A stretch of DNA of 64,000 bases from Gp6-AA40 sp036274155 (GTDB lineage Bacteria; Acidobacteriota; Vicinamibacteria; Vicinamibacterales; UBA2999): assembly GCA_036274155.1 (NCBI GenBank), contig DASUGH010000052.1, positions 32,179 to 96,178 of the forward strand, read 5' to 3'. The notes beneath the pieces were generated by a model. That model saw only the letters and a list, made by a program, of their open reading frames with translations, searched no databases and had not been told where the DNA came from. Within the stretch, counting starts at the first letter, position 1. Every line of letters starts with the position of its first letter. Below, in pieces: positions 34,713-44,099 of this stretch. A program made the translations under genes and the position numbers.

Positions 34713-37454
34713 ATGACCCCGACGCCCGCCATGCGTCAGTACTTCGACGCCAAGCGGCAGCATCGCGACGCCATCGTCTTCTTCCGGATGGGCGATTTCT
34801 ACGAGATGTTCTACGAGGACGCGCTCGTCGCTTCACGCGCGCTCGATCTCACGCTCACCTCGCGATCGAAGGACGCCGGTGGGGCCGCGATTCCGATGTG
34901 TGGCGTCCCCTACCACGCGGTTGACGGCTATCTGGCCCGGCTGGTCAAGAAGGGTTTTCGGGTCGCGATCTGCGAGCAGGTCGAGGATCCGAAAAAGGCC
35001 AAGGGGCTCGTCCGACGCGAGGTGGTGCGCGTCGTCTCGCCCGGCACCCTGACCGATGCCACGTACCTCGAGGCACGCGAGCCGGCGTTCCTGATGTCGA
35101 TCGCCGCCTCGGGCCTGACGCCGGCGTCAGGCAACGGCGAGGCGGCCGACGGCGTGGTCCCGTCGGCGGCGCCACCGAACGCCAGGCGAAGGCCGCGCGA
35201 ACAGGGCCGGCTTGCGATCGGTGCGGCGTTGATCGATCTATCGACCGGCGAATTCACGGCGGCGGAGTACGAAGGGGCCGCCGGGCTGCAGTCGCTCAGC
35301 GACGAGATCGCCATCCTGCGGCCGCGCGAGATCGTGGTGCCGTCCGGGTCCGGGATCGTCGAGCGGCTGCCCGAGGTCGGCAGGCTGCAGCCGCCGGTGA
35401 CGCCGTGCGACCCGTGGACCTTCGAGCCCGACGCGGCACGCCGGACGCTCCTCGAGCAGTTCCGCACCCGTGGCCTCGAGGCATTTGGCCTCGAGGCGCG
35501 TCCGCTTGCGGCGCAAGCGGCCGGTGCGCTGGTCAGCTATCTTCGCGATACTCAGAAGGCCGATCTCGCCCACGTCCGCGCCATCGGTCTGAGGGTCGTC
35601 TCGGACGCCCTCATCATCGATCCGATCACGCTGCGGCACCTCGAGGTGCTGCAGGGCGCCGAGGGCGGTTCCTCGGGGTCGCTTCTGGACGAGATCGACC
35701 GGACGACGACGGCGATGGGCGGCCGGCTGCTGCGCGCCTGGCTCGTGCGTCCGCTCGCGGCACTCGAGCCGGTTCGCGATCGCCTCGATGCCGTCGAGGA
35801 GCTCGTCTTCCGCTCGACCGACCGCGGGCGCTTCCGCGAATGCCTGAAGTCGGTTCAGGATCTCGAGCGTCTCGTGGCGCGCGCCGCGCTCGGCACCGCC
35901 GGCCCCCGCGATCTCGGCGCGCTCGGCCGCTCGTGCGCAGCCATTCCGCGAATCAGAGAGGTTCTCGAAGGCGTCGCCACGCCTCTGCTCCGCAGTCTGC
36001 TCGCCGAGCTCGACGACCTCCCGGACATCCGCGATCGCATCGCGCGGACGCTCGTCGACGAACCGCCGGTGCACTCACGCGAGGGCGGGTTCACTCGCGA
36101 CGGCGTCGACGCCGAGCTCGACGAGCTCAGAGGGATCAGCCGATCGGGACGGCAAGTCATCGCCGAAATGGAAGAGCGGGAGCGCGCCCGCACCGGCATC
36201 GGCTCGCTCAAGGTTCGCTTCAACCGCGTCTTCGGCTATTACATCGAAATCTCCAGGTCCAATCTTCACGCCGTCCCGCCCGACTACCAGCGGAAGCAGA
36301 CGATTGCCGGCGGCGAGCGCTTCACCACGACCGCGTTGAAGGAGTACGAGGAGAAGGTGCTCGGCGCCGACGAGCGGATCCTCGAGCGCGAGCTGCAGAT
36401 CTTCGAATCGCTCCGCACGTATGTGGCGACCGAAGCCACGCGCATCCAGGACACGGCGCGCGCGCTCGCGACGCTCGACGTGCTCGCCGCACTCGCGGAG
36501 ACGGCGGCGGTCGCCAATTACACCAAACCGCACGTGCACGACGGCGACGAGCTCGTGGTGACCGAGGCTCGGCATCCGGTCGTGGAGCGCCACGTCCGCG
36601 ACGCGTTCGTCCCGAACGACATCGATCTCAATGCCGCCGACCGGCAGCTGGTGATCGTCACCGGGCCGAACATGGGCGGCAAATCGACCTATCTTCGGCA
36701 GACGGCTCTCATCCCGCTGCTCGCCCAGATCGGGTCGTTCGTGCCGGCTCGTCAGGCCCGTGTGCCGATCGTGGACCGGATCTTCGCGCGCGTCGGCGCC
36801 TCCGACAACATCGCCCGCGGACAGTCCACGTTCATGGTGGAGATGCAGGAGACCGCGAACATCCTGCACACCGCCACGTCGCGCAGCCTGGTGGTGCTCG
36901 ACGAAATCGGCCGCGGCACGTCCACGTTCGACGGCTTGAGCATCGCGTGGGCGGTGGCGGAGTACCTCGCCGGCAACACCAGGGCGCGGCCGAAAACGCT
37001 GTTTGCGACCCACTATCACGAGCTGACCGATCTGGCCGACGCGATGCCCGGGGTCGTCAACGCCCACGTCGCCGCCCGTGAATGGAAGGACGACATCGTC
37101 TTTCTCAGAAAGATCCTGCCCGGACGATCCGATCGCAGCTACGGCATCCAGGTGGCGCGGCTGGCAGGGCTCCCCGACGCCGTCGTCGGGCGCGCCAAGG
37201 AGATCCTCACCGGCCTCGAGCGCGACGAGCTCTCACGTGGCGGGCGGCCGACCCTTTCGGGCGTGCAGGGAGATCCCGATACCCGACAGCTCGGCCTCTT
37301 TGCCCTGCCAGGCCCGGTGGCCGGCGCTCGCATGAAGAGGGATGCCGAAGCCGACATTCTGAAGCGGTTGCAGGATGTCGACGTGAACGAGACCAGTCCG
37401 CGCGAGGCGTGGGACCTGATTGCCGAGTTGAAGCGGCGTGCTGAGGAGCTCTGA
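34713..37454 (+). CDS. mutS: DNA mismatch repair ATPase MutS
   Basis: Recognises base mismatches and recruits MutL. The ATG at 34713 matches the family start; a GTG at 34698 is possible, and codons further upstream are antisense to tsaB. The 913-residue protein has the mismatch-recognition motif FFRMGDFYEMFYEDA (Phe and Glu contacts), connector, lever and clamp domains, and the ATPase with TGPNMGGKSTYLRQ, VLDEIGRGTSTFDG and FATHYHEL. A Gly/Ala/Arg-rich insert of about 25 residues near position 140 makes it slightly longer than usual. No mutL is nearby. Confidence 0.95.
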   Translation: MTPTPAMRQYFDAKRQHRDAIVFFRMGDFYEMFYEDALVASRALDLTLTSRSKDAGGAAIPMCGVPYHAVDGYLARLVKKGFRVAICEQVEDPKKAKGLVRREVVRVVSPGTLTDATYLEAREPAFLMSIAASGLTPASGNGEAADGVVPSAAPPNARRRPREQGRLAIGAALIDLSTGEFTAAEYEGAAGLQSLSDEIAILRPREIVVPSGSGIVERLPEVGRLQPPVTPCDPWTFEPDAARRTLLEQFRTRGLEAFGLEARPLAAQAAGALVSYLRDTQKADLAHVRAIGLRVVSDALIIDPITLRHLEVLQGAEGGSSGSLLDEIDRTTTAMGGRLLRAWLVRPLAALEPVRDRLDAVEELVFRSTDRGRFRECLKSVQDLERLVARAALGTAGPRDLGALGRSCAAIPRIREVLEGVATPLLRSLLAELDDLPDIRDRIARTLVDEPPVHSREGGFTRDGVDAELDELRGISRSGRQVIAEMEERERARTGIGSLKVRFNRVFGYYIEISRSNLHAVPPDYQRKQTIAGGERFTTTALKEYEEKVLGADERILERELQIFESLRTYVATEATRIQDTARALATLDVLAALAETAAVANYTKPHVHDGDELVVTEARHPVVERHVRDAFVPNDIDLNAADRQLVIVTGPNMGGKSTYLRQTALIPLLAQIGSFVPARQARVPIVDRIFARVGASDNIARGQSTFMVEMQETANILHTATSRSLVVLDEIGRGTSTFDGLSIAWAVAEYLAGNTRARPKTLFATHYHELTDLADAMPGVVNAHVAAREWKDDIVFLRKILPGRSDRSYGIQVARLAGLPDAVVGRAKEILTGLERDELSRGGRPTLSGVQGDPDTRQLGLFALPGPVAGARMKRDAEADILKRLQDVDVNETSPREAWDLIAELKRRAEEL

Positions 37455-37455
37455 G

Positions 37456-39072
37456 ATGATGCGTGCCGGCGCGGCGTTCCTCGTCGCGGCATTCGCCGCC
37501 GCGGCGACGGCGTGTGCGCCTGCTCAGCCCCGCCATCCCGGCGTGGTCGTCGTGGCCGTCCGCTCGGCGCCGAACCGGCTGGACCCACGGCTTGGCAACG
37601 ACGAAGCCTCGATGCGGATTGCGCAGCTGATCTTCAGCCCGCTGCTGGATTTTGGCGACGATCTTCGTACACGGCCAGCGCTGGCGGAGCGGCTCGACAC
37701 GCCCGATCAACTGACGTACGTGGTCCGGTTGCGGCGTGGCGTGCGGTTTCACGACGGCCGCGAGCTCACTGCACGAGACGTCGTCTATACGTTCAAGTCG
37801 GTGCTCGACCCGGCGCTGAGCTCGCCGTTCCGCGGCGCGTTCAAGCTCGTTCGTTCGATCACGGCGCTCGACGACTACACCGTTGAATTCAAGCTGTCGG
37901 AGCCGTTCGCGGCCTTCCCCACTCAACTCGTGAACAATCCTCCAGTGGTGCCCGATGGCGCCGGCGTCTCGCTGTTGACTCACCCGATCGGCACCGGCCC
38001 GTACAAGTTCGTGCGCTACGACGTGGACGATCAAGTGGTGCTCGAGCCGTTTCCACAGCACTGGAACGGCCCGCCGAAGAACGCCGGCGTGATCGTCAAG
38101 ATCATCCCGGACGACACGATGCGCGGTCTCGAGCTGCGGAAGGGATCCGTCGATCTCGTCGCCAACGATCTGCCGCCCGACATCGTTCATCAGCTCGAAC
38201 AGAGCGGCCGCTTCCACGTGACGCGCAATCCCGGGCTCGACTTCTCGTACCTCGGGTTCAACATGCAAGACACGACGCTGATGGATCGGCGCCTTCGCCA
38301 CGCCGTCGGGTTCGCCATCGACCGTCAGGCGATCGTCCAGTACCTGCGGCGCGGCCTGGCCAGCGTGGCGTTCGGCCTGCTGCCGCCGCAGGCCTGGGTA
38401 TTCGAGCCCGACGTGTTCCAGTTCTCGTACGACCCATCCCGGGCGAAGCAGCTTCTCGATGCCGCAGGCTATCCCGACCCCGATGGCGACGGTCCAGCGC
38501 CACGCCTGCAGCTGTCGCTGAGGATTTCAACCAGCGAAGAGGCACGCCTGCAAGCTGCCGTCGTGCAGCAGAATCTCGCCGGGGTGGGGATCGCCCTCGA
38601 CGTTCGTGCGTCCGAGCTGGCGACGCTGTTCGACGACGTCGCCAAGAGCAACTTCCAGCTCTTTTCGCTGCAGTGGGTAGGAGGTGGGCTGGTCGATCCC
38701 GACATCCTGCGCCGGGTGTTTCACTCCGATCAGGTGCCGCCCTCCGGGTTCAACAGGGGTCACTATTCCAACCCGGCGGTCGATCGGCTCATCGACAGCG
38801 CGACGAATGCCACCGACGAGGAGACCCGCCGGCGGTTCTATGGCGAGGCGCAGAAGGTGATCGCCGAGGACGCTCCCTACATCCCGCTGTGGAATCGGAC
38901 GAACGTCCTCGTGTCGCGGCCGGACTTGCGCGGGCTGCACCTGAACCCCACGGGCGACTTTTCGGCGCTGCGGGATGTCGAGAAGGCCGGCGCTACCCTT
39001 TCAGCTGCTCGAGCTCGCTCCGCGCCTCCGACAGGTACGGCGACTGCGGGTGCTGATCGACCAGCTCGGTGA
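37456..39072 (+). CDS. ABC transporter solute-binding lipoprotein (peptide/nickel family 5)
   Basis: Periplasmic binding protein for a peptide-type importer. The ATG at 37456, right after the mutS stop, follows GGAGCTCTGAG. The lipoprotein signal ends at AAATAC. The SBP family 5 pattern is clear: LRRGVRFHDGRELTARDVVYTFKSV, then GTGPYKFVRY and a conserved C-terminal EDAPYIPLWNRTNV. No permease or ATPase genes follow, so it is an orphan. The C-terminal 25 or so residues are Ala/Arg-rich and overlap the convergent TPR gene by 80 bp, so they may be a read-through extension. Confidence 0.88.
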   Translation: MMRAGAAFLVAAFAAAATACAPAQPRHPGVVVVAVRSAPNRLDPRLGNDEASMRIAQLIFSPLLDFGDDLRTRPALAERLDTPDQLTYVVRLRRGVRFHDGRELTARDVVYTFKSVLDPALSSPFRGAFKLVRSITALDDYTVEFKLSEPFAAFPTQLVNNPPVVPDGAGVSLLTHPIGTGPYKFVRYDVDDQVVLEPFPQHWNGPPKNAGVIVKIIPDDTMRGLELRKGSVDLVANDLPPDIVHQLEQSGRFHVTRNPGLDFSYLGFNMQDTTLMDRRLRHAVGFAIDRQAIVQYLRRGLASVAFGLLPPQAWVFEPDVFQFSYDPSRAKQLLDAAGYPDPDGDGPAPRLQLSLRISTSEEARLQAAVVQQNLAGVGIALDVRASELATLFDDVAKSNFQLFSLQWVGGGLVDPDILRRVFHSDQVPPSGFNRGHYSNPAVDRLIDSATNATDEETRRRFYGEAQKVIAEDAPYIPLWNRTNVLVSRPDLRGLHLNPTGDFSALRDVEKAGATLSAARARSAPPTGTATAGADRPAR

Positions 39073-39742
39073 ACGTCTTCCGCGCATCCTCGGTATCGCC
39101 CTTCGCCGCATAGGCACGTGCCAGGCCGAACAGGATGGCGTCGGCCGGCAGGTCTTCGTCCTTCTTCGCAGCCAGCTGTTTCCACGACGCGATCGCCGCA
39201 TCGAGCTGCCCTGCACGCGTCTGGCTCTCCGCCTCGCCCAGCCGCGCCATGCGTCCGTAGAGGGTGTCGTCGCCCGCCCGTGCGGCAACCGATCCGAATT
39301 CCTTCGCGGCTTCCCCGCTCTGCCCGAGTGCGGCCAGGGCGCCCGCCAGATGGTAGCGAGCGATGATGCCGGCCCGCGTGTCCGGATAGGCGTCGGCGGC
39401 CTCGCGAAGCTTCGGCATCGCCGCCTTCAGCTTGGCCTCTTCGGTTGGAAAGGTGCCGGTGGCGCCGAGCTGCGCCGAGGCCGGAAGATCCGCCGTTTCC
39501 GCGTCCGTTGGCGGGATCACGCGGGCATTCAATGCGACGAGCGCGTCGGCCAGGAGCTGCTCCGACTTCGCGGTCGAGCGCTGCCGAACCAGCAGCACGA
39601 CGAGGGCGATCGCGATCAGGGCGACGACGGCGATCACGGCAGCCCGGAGCTGCTTCGAGCGCGGCTCGAGATACTCGCGAGCGGCGGCAATGCTGTGCGC
39701 CAGCTCGTTCTCTTTCAGATGACGGCGTTCTTGACGCTTCAT
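38993..39742 (-). CDS. YfgM-like membrane-anchored TPR protein
   Basis: The ATG at 39742 (MKRQERRHLKENELA) gives a 249-residue protein. It has a cytoplasmic N-terminus, one membrane helix (about 33-51) and a periplasmic set of tetratricopeptide repeats. The helix-anchor-TPR plan and the LKENELA start resemble YfgM, which works near SecYEG and envelope chaperones in Escherichia coli; that role is inferred here. The 3' end overlaps the convergent binding-protein gene by 80 bp. Confidence 0.75.
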   Translation of the reverse strand: MKRQERRHLKENELAHSIAAAREYLEPRSKQLRAAVIAVVALIAIALVVLLVRQRSTAKSEQLLADALVALNARVIPPTDAETADLPASAQLGATGTFPTEEAKLKAAMPKLREAADAYPDTRAGIIARYHLAGALAALGQSGEAAKEFGSVAARAGDDTLYGRMARLGEAESQTRAGQLDAAIASWKQLAAKKDEDLPADAILFGLARAYAAKGDTEDARKTFTELVDQHPQSPYLSEARSELEQLKG

Positions 39743-40078
39743 GACCTCACATACCTGGGCCCGCCGCGGGGATCTCGTCCGCTGTCCCGGTGGGCAAAGG
39801 AACTCGTATTCTCCGGTACCGGCAATATTATCGCAGCCCTCCGGCAATACGGCGATCGCCGCGGCCGTCGACTATGCCGTTCTGCCCCGCCAGGCGCTGC
39901 CGTCTCGACCCGTAGGCCCCGGCTTCCGCAGGTCGTCGACGTGCGGCACGATATCGAGCTGGAGGACGCATGTCAGCGCGCTTGCGCTGCGGTTCCAGCC
40001 GGGTGCGCTGACATCGATCCCGCGTGTGTCAGGGTCGCGCAGCCAATTCTGGCGGTAATGCCTCAACGGCCAGCGGCG
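39743..40078. other. 336-bp stretch without a convincing gene
   Basis: No homologous protein, RNA gene or repeat was recognised. One 64-codon minus-strand frame (39872-40066) is open, but its composition looks like chance. The sequence AATATTATCG near 39827 is the only AT-rich patch and could be the promoter of the YfgM-like gene. Confidence 0.5.
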
Positions 40079-40279
40079 CTATCGTCGGGGATGGGGTCGG
40101 AGCTTCGTGTCGTACCAGCTGATCAGTGCGTTCTGAGGCGGTTCGTCCAGTCGTGTCCACCAATTGCTGTAGCACTGAACGCAGTGATACTGCGTGAACG
40201 ACGATTCCCTGACCTTGTCAACGTACTGAATGCGAACACACCCAGAGTGGCCACAGTAGGGGCATAGGGTGATGGTCAT
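40079..40279 (-). CDS. Small zinc-ribbon-like protein, unknown role
   Basis: A 66-residue protein starting MTITLCPYCGHSGCVRIQ at the ATG 40279. Two Cys pairs, CPYC and CVQC about 30 residues apart, look like a zinc ribbon. The tail is Trp- and Pro-rich (SNWWTRLDEPPQNALIS). No family was recognised. The in-frame sequence upstream of 40279 is not protein-like. Confidence 0.55.
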   Translation of the reverse strand: MTITLCPYCGHSGCVRIQYVDKVRESSFTQYHCVQCYSNWWTRLDEPPQNALISWYDTKLRPHPRR

Positions 40280-40419
40280 GGCCCGGCGATCGTCGGCTCG
40301 AGCACCGGTTGGATCAATCAGGAGAAACCCTGACGGCGATAGGCGATTTACACGCAGCTGAAGTGGGAGCCGCCAAGGTGGGAATGACCGCCGGCAATTC
40401 TCTCTTTGATTGAACAGCT

Positions 40420-40731
40420 TCAGGCGAGCAAGCGCACGGCAAGCACGCCGAGCCAGACCAGGCCGATGCCGACCATCACCACGCCGGTGATGACGTTCTG
40501 CTGATACCAGATCTCCTCGGTGGTCCACAGGGTGCGTGCGGATCGCATCCCGTACAGATAGTTGCGAGGCACGAGCCGAAATATCAGTGGAAGCCCGAGC
40601 GCAATCATGATCAGCGGCACGACGAATACCGACCCTGGAAGCCAGGCGGCAAGCGCGCACAGGCTCGATGCGTAGACGATGGCGACAATCAGGCGAACGC
40701 GCTTCACGCTGAAAAGACCACCGGCACTCAT
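40420..40731 (-). CDS. Small SdpI-like membrane protein
   Basis: A 103-residue protein with three membrane segments (about 11-30, 34-52 and 80-101). The loop PRNYLYGMRSARTLWTTEEIWYQQN resembles the conserved loop of SdpI-family immunity/signalling proteins (shortened here, with only half the usual length). No SdpC or SdpR partner is nearby. Function beyond a membrane location is unknown. Confidence 0.6.
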   Translation of the reverse strand: MSAGGLFSVKRVRLIVAIVYASSLCALAAWLPGSVFVVPLIMIALGLPLIFRLVPRNYLYGMRSARTLWTTEEIWYQQNVITGVVMVGIGLVWLGVLAVRLLA

Positions 40732-40955
40732 CAGCCTATCCTACGCCCTTGGCGCGATTCGCGAACATGCCTGCTCTGGTGTCGCACCCTGATTCGATGA
40801 CGACCGTGGGGATCCACGTCACCGCGAAGGCCAGGCGGCTTGTGTCCGACCTTCACGCAATTTCACCCACTCTTGCCTGGTGAGCCAAGCTGAGCTATTA
40901 AAGCGCTATGCGTCTGCCTTTTGCAGCCTTGGATTCTCCCGCGCAAGAGTCAGAC

Positions 40956-41887
40956 ATGTGCCCTCGCGTCGTCCTGATTGCACTTGCCGCGTTCGTGCTG
41001 TCCGGGTGCGGTCAGGAACTCGCGCTGACCTCACCAACGCCGACGGTCGCTGCGACTTCAACGTCTTCCACGCCAACCGGGACGGTGACGCCGTTCATCG
41101 CCGAGGAAGACACGGGTGGTGGCGGAAGCGGAGGGGAGACGACACTCACTCCGGTGCCGCCGGACTGCTCCATCCCCCGCGATGTGGACCTCGTAGGTTA
41201 TCGGCTGGTCCAGACGAGCGCCATCGCGTCGCCGCTCCCCGACCCGACCGGCATCACCGCGGACTCGACCGGGTTCTGGGTCCTGACGGCGGCCACAACA
41301 GCCGCACGAACACGCTGGTGCATTTCAACTCTGGCGGAGTCACCGATCGGACGTTCACCTTCACGAACCTGATCGAGCAGCTGGGCACCGGCGCGTACGG
41401 GATCACCTACGACGGCACCTCGATATGGATCACGGTGGCGGGAAATACCAACAAGCTGGTCAAGGTCGATCCGAACAGCGGCCGGATCACGCGAACGATG
41501 TCTTCACCGACGAACCTCGGTCCCTCGGACCTGGACTTCGACGGCCGCGATCTGTGGTTGTCGAGCGGCACTGGCGACATCTTCGCCATCGACCCGTCCC
41601 ATGGGGGCATCGAGAAGCGGTACGCCACCGGAGCCGCTTCGGTCGGTCGAGACAACGGCATCGCTTACCGGCAGGGTGAGCTGTGGGTCGGCGACCTGTT
41701 CGGCGGGATGGAGATCCACGATCACGCGACGGGCGCGGTGATCGCGACCGCCATGCACGCCGATGGGTCGCAGCTCAGGCAGGACGAGATGGGCTCAATT
41801 GTGTTCGTCAACTGCCAGCTGGTGATGGCCAGCCGCTACGGCGTCCGAACGTTCGATACCGTCGCCACGGTCCGCACGCGACGCTGA
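40956..41887 (+). pseudogene. Frameshifted lipoprotein with propeller-like repeats
   Basis: The start at 40956 gives a lipoprotein signal with lipobox VLSGC (Cys18), a Thr/Ser/Pro tether and a Gly-rich linker. The protein-like frame then stops making sense near 41285 (FWVLTAA) and continues in another frame as GGHNSRTNTLVHF and on to 41887. The second half has propeller-type repeats such as GAYGITYDGTSIWITVAGN and PSDLDFDGRDLWLSSG. One missing base (or two extra) near 41284-41290 would join them. It is either a real decay event or an assembly error. Confidence 0.7.
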
Positions 41888-41938
41888 CCGTTGCGCCGTT
41901 CATCTGAGCCACATTCCCAGGCCTCCTATCGCATCGCT

Positions 41939-42628
41939 TCAGCAGATCTCGTCCACCTCGTCCCGAACCGGCTCGACGAGGATTCGGTTCTCGACCTGCG
42001 CGATTCCGGGGGCGTCGGCTGCCGCCCGCTCGGCCGACTCCCGCTGCAGCCAGGTGCCTGCCGTGCCGCTCAGAATGGCTCTGTCGCCTTCGACGCTCAC
42101 GGTGATGTGACGGGCGTCGATGTTCGCGTTGCGATGCAGCGCTTCGACGATGCGATGACGAACATCCCGTTCGATCGCTTTGGGTTTCAGGACGATGTGA
42201 TTCAGCACCCCGCGGACGCCGCGAATCCGGCGAGCCAGCTGCTCCGCCTCGCGCCGCTGATAGATCCAGTCCACCTGCCCGGTCAGGGTGACGAAGCCGT
42301 TGTGCACGGCTGCCTGGACAGTCTGTGGAATCGAGAAACACAGCCGCAGTCCCCGCACGACGTCGGCGGCGATATCCGGGTCGACGCGTTGGTGCTTGAG
42401 ACGCACCTCGATGTCGTTGGCCACCCCGCGCACGCCGCGCACTCGCTTGGCCGCGCGCTCGGCCGCCAGCTTGCCCCTGTAATTGTCGACGAACCCGCTG
42501 AGCGTGACGGTTCCGTCCTTGGCGGCCACGCCGACCGCGCTGGCGTCCACCTCAGGGTCCCAATCCAGCTGCCGCATCACCGCATCCCTCACCCGCACAT
42601 CCGTTTCCGAAAGACTCGCCGTTGTCAT
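41939..42628 (-). CDS. Triple BON-domain protein
   Basis: A 229-residue protein made of three BON modules (about residues 10-76, 84-151 and 158-223). Each has the Gly-containing core (GTVTLSGFVDN, GFVTLTGQVDW, DRAILSGTAGT). BON domains bind lipids or glycans and are found in OsmY-type stress proteins. No signal peptide is visible, so a cytoplasmic location is likely. The divergent gene starts 370 bp away. Confidence 0.85.
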   Translation of the reverse strand: MTTASLSETDVRVRDAVMRQLDWDPEVDASAVGVAAKDGTVTLSGFVDNYRGKLAAERAAKRVRGVRGVANDIEVRLKHQRVDPDIAADVVRGLRLCFSIPQTVQAAVHNGFVTLTGQVDWIYQRREAEQLARRIRGVRGVLNHIVLKPKAIERDVRHRIVEALHRNANIDARHITVSVEGDRAILSGTAGTWLQRESAERAAADAPGIAQVENRILVEPVRDEVDEIC

Positions 42629-42998
42629 GACATCCTCCCCAGCCTTCGATTGCGACGGGCGATCGCTCGGCTTTCATTGGACAGGGGCAATCTGCATGCC
42701 CAGCGACCATCGCGATCCCGGACGCGCGTGCGCCAGCACGGATCACCGCAGGCGTCAGCGACTGCCATGAAGACGTCTGTTCATCGCCAAAGACACGGGC
42801 CGATTCCACGGTCGGTCCGAGCCAGTCGGCGAACGACGATCGGCCTGGCGGAATATTCCGCACAGGAGAGCAATCTTTCGCACGTCGCTCCGGTGCTGTG
42901 GAGCGATGCACCGTCCTGGAGTCGCGGCGCGAACGGCGGCGTGGCCAGGTGAAGGCATAGGCGTTGCACTTTGTCACGCTGATTTACGGGAGGGCGTC
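42629..42998. other. 370-bp divergent intergenic region
   Basis: Separates the BON gene from the membrane-SRPBCC gene. No convincing open frame or RNA. It holds a perfect 14-bp palindrome at 42848-42861 (listed separately) and presumably the promoters of both neighbours. Confidence 0.5.
42848..42861. promoter_or_regulatory. 14-bp palindrome, candidate operator
   Basis: GCGGAATATTCCGC is a perfect palindrome in the divergent gap, about 137 bp before the SRPBCC gene and 220 bp before the BON gene. A dimeric repressor site is possible. No regulator gene is adjacent. Confidence 0.3.
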
Positions 42999-44099
42999 AT
43001 GTTGTCGTGGCGTGCCGTCGTTCGCGTAACGTTCGGGGTCTTCGCTCTTCTGCATGCACTGGGGCACACCGAACTGCTGATGCGGGGCGAGCTCGAGTAT
43101 CCGCCGTCGACGTTGCGGGCAGCAGCAACCGTCTTCGCCTTCACGCTGGCGGTCGTCTCGCTGTTTGCAGCGGGCATGGGCATTCTGGGATCGAGAGCGT
43201 TCAGAAGGTTTACAGGCACGCTCTGGAACCTGGGCCTCGCCGCTTCAGCTGTGGCACTGACGCTTGCGTGGAACGAGAGCTCCTGGTGGGGCCTGGCGCT
43301 GGACGCCACGCTTGTCGGCGCGTTCACAGCCGCGAGGAATCAGGGCGTCCTCGCGACCGTGAACGCCGCGAACCAGTCACGCGGGTTCAGGCAGGTCGGC
43401 CGATGGCTCGGCGAGGCTGTGGCCTGTGCCCTCGTCGCATACGTCGCCATAGGTGCGGTGATCTGGCCATGGCACCGTCGCTGGGGGACGACGCCAGCCG
43501 AACGTCAGATGGAGCTGCCAGGCGATCGGGCGGCGCGGAACGTCAACTACGAGTTGATGCATGCCGTCACGGTCGATGCGCCACCGGACCAGGTGTGGGC
43601 ATGGCTGGTGCAACTCGGTCAGGATCGCGCCGGCTTCTACAGCTACGACTGGCTCGAACGGGCCTTCCAGGCTGACGTACACAACGTTTACGAGGTCAGG
43701 CCTGAATGGCAGCATCGGGCGGCCGGCGACTTCGTGCGGGCGGCTCCGCCGGACTATCTGGGTGGCCTCTTTGGCCCCGACGTCGGGTGGACGGTGAGCT
43801 ACGTCGAGCCTGGCCGCGCGCTGGTGCTGGCCAACTGGGGTGCGTTCGTGCTGGAACCCGCCGGCGCCGGCCAAACGCGATTCCTGATTCGCTCGTCGAT
43901 TGGAGCGCCCGACGCACCGGTGTGGGGTGCAGCGCTGACGTTCGCCCTGTTCGAGCTGCCGCACTTCATCATGGAACGGAAGATGATGCTGACGATCAAG
44001 GCATGCGCTGAAAGCAGGCGCCCAGCGAGAGTCGCCGCGCGCGAAATCGACACGCCAAAACTGAGGTCGTCCAGTCCTACGCAGCTCGCGGCACCGTGA
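42999..44099 (+). CDS. Membrane protein with C-terminal SRPBCC-like domain
   Basis: The ATG at 42999 follows GGGAGGG. The 366-residue protein has an N-terminal membrane domain of about four helices (residues 5-25, 43-67, 80-98 and 145-165). A soluble domain with an SRPBCC/polyketide-cyclase-like beginning (NYELMHAVTVDAPPDQVWAWLVQLG) follows. This type of domain binds hydrophobic ligands. No ligand or pathway can be named. The 3' end overlaps the convergent kinase gene by 23 bp. Confidence 0.7.
   Translation: MLSWRAVVRVTFGVFALLHALGHTELLMRGELEYPPSTLRAAATVFAFTLAVVSLFAAGMGILGSRAFRRFTGTLWNLGLAASAVALTLAWNESSWWGLALDATLVGAFTAARNQGVLATVNAANQSRGFRQVGRWLGEAVACALVAYVAIGAVIWPWHRRWGTTPAERQMELPGDRAARNVNYELMHAVTVDAPPDQVWAWLVQLGQDRAGFYSYDWLERAFQADVHNVYEVRPEWQHRAAGDFVRAAPPDYLGGLFGPDVGWTVSYVEPGRALVLANWGAFVLEPAGAGQTRFLIRSSIGAPDAPVWGAALTFALFELPHFIMERKMMLTIKACAESRRPARVAAREIDTPKLRSSSPTQLAAP

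Noticed and set aside
39872..40066. Small minus-strand gene of 64 codons.
   Set aside because: No family pattern and no ribosome-binding site; composition looks like chance in GC-rich DNA.
42846..42862. Sigma-54 promoter (TGGC...GCA) before the SRPBCC gene.
   Set aside because: The GG-to-GC spacing is 11 bases instead of 10; the match comes from the palindrome.
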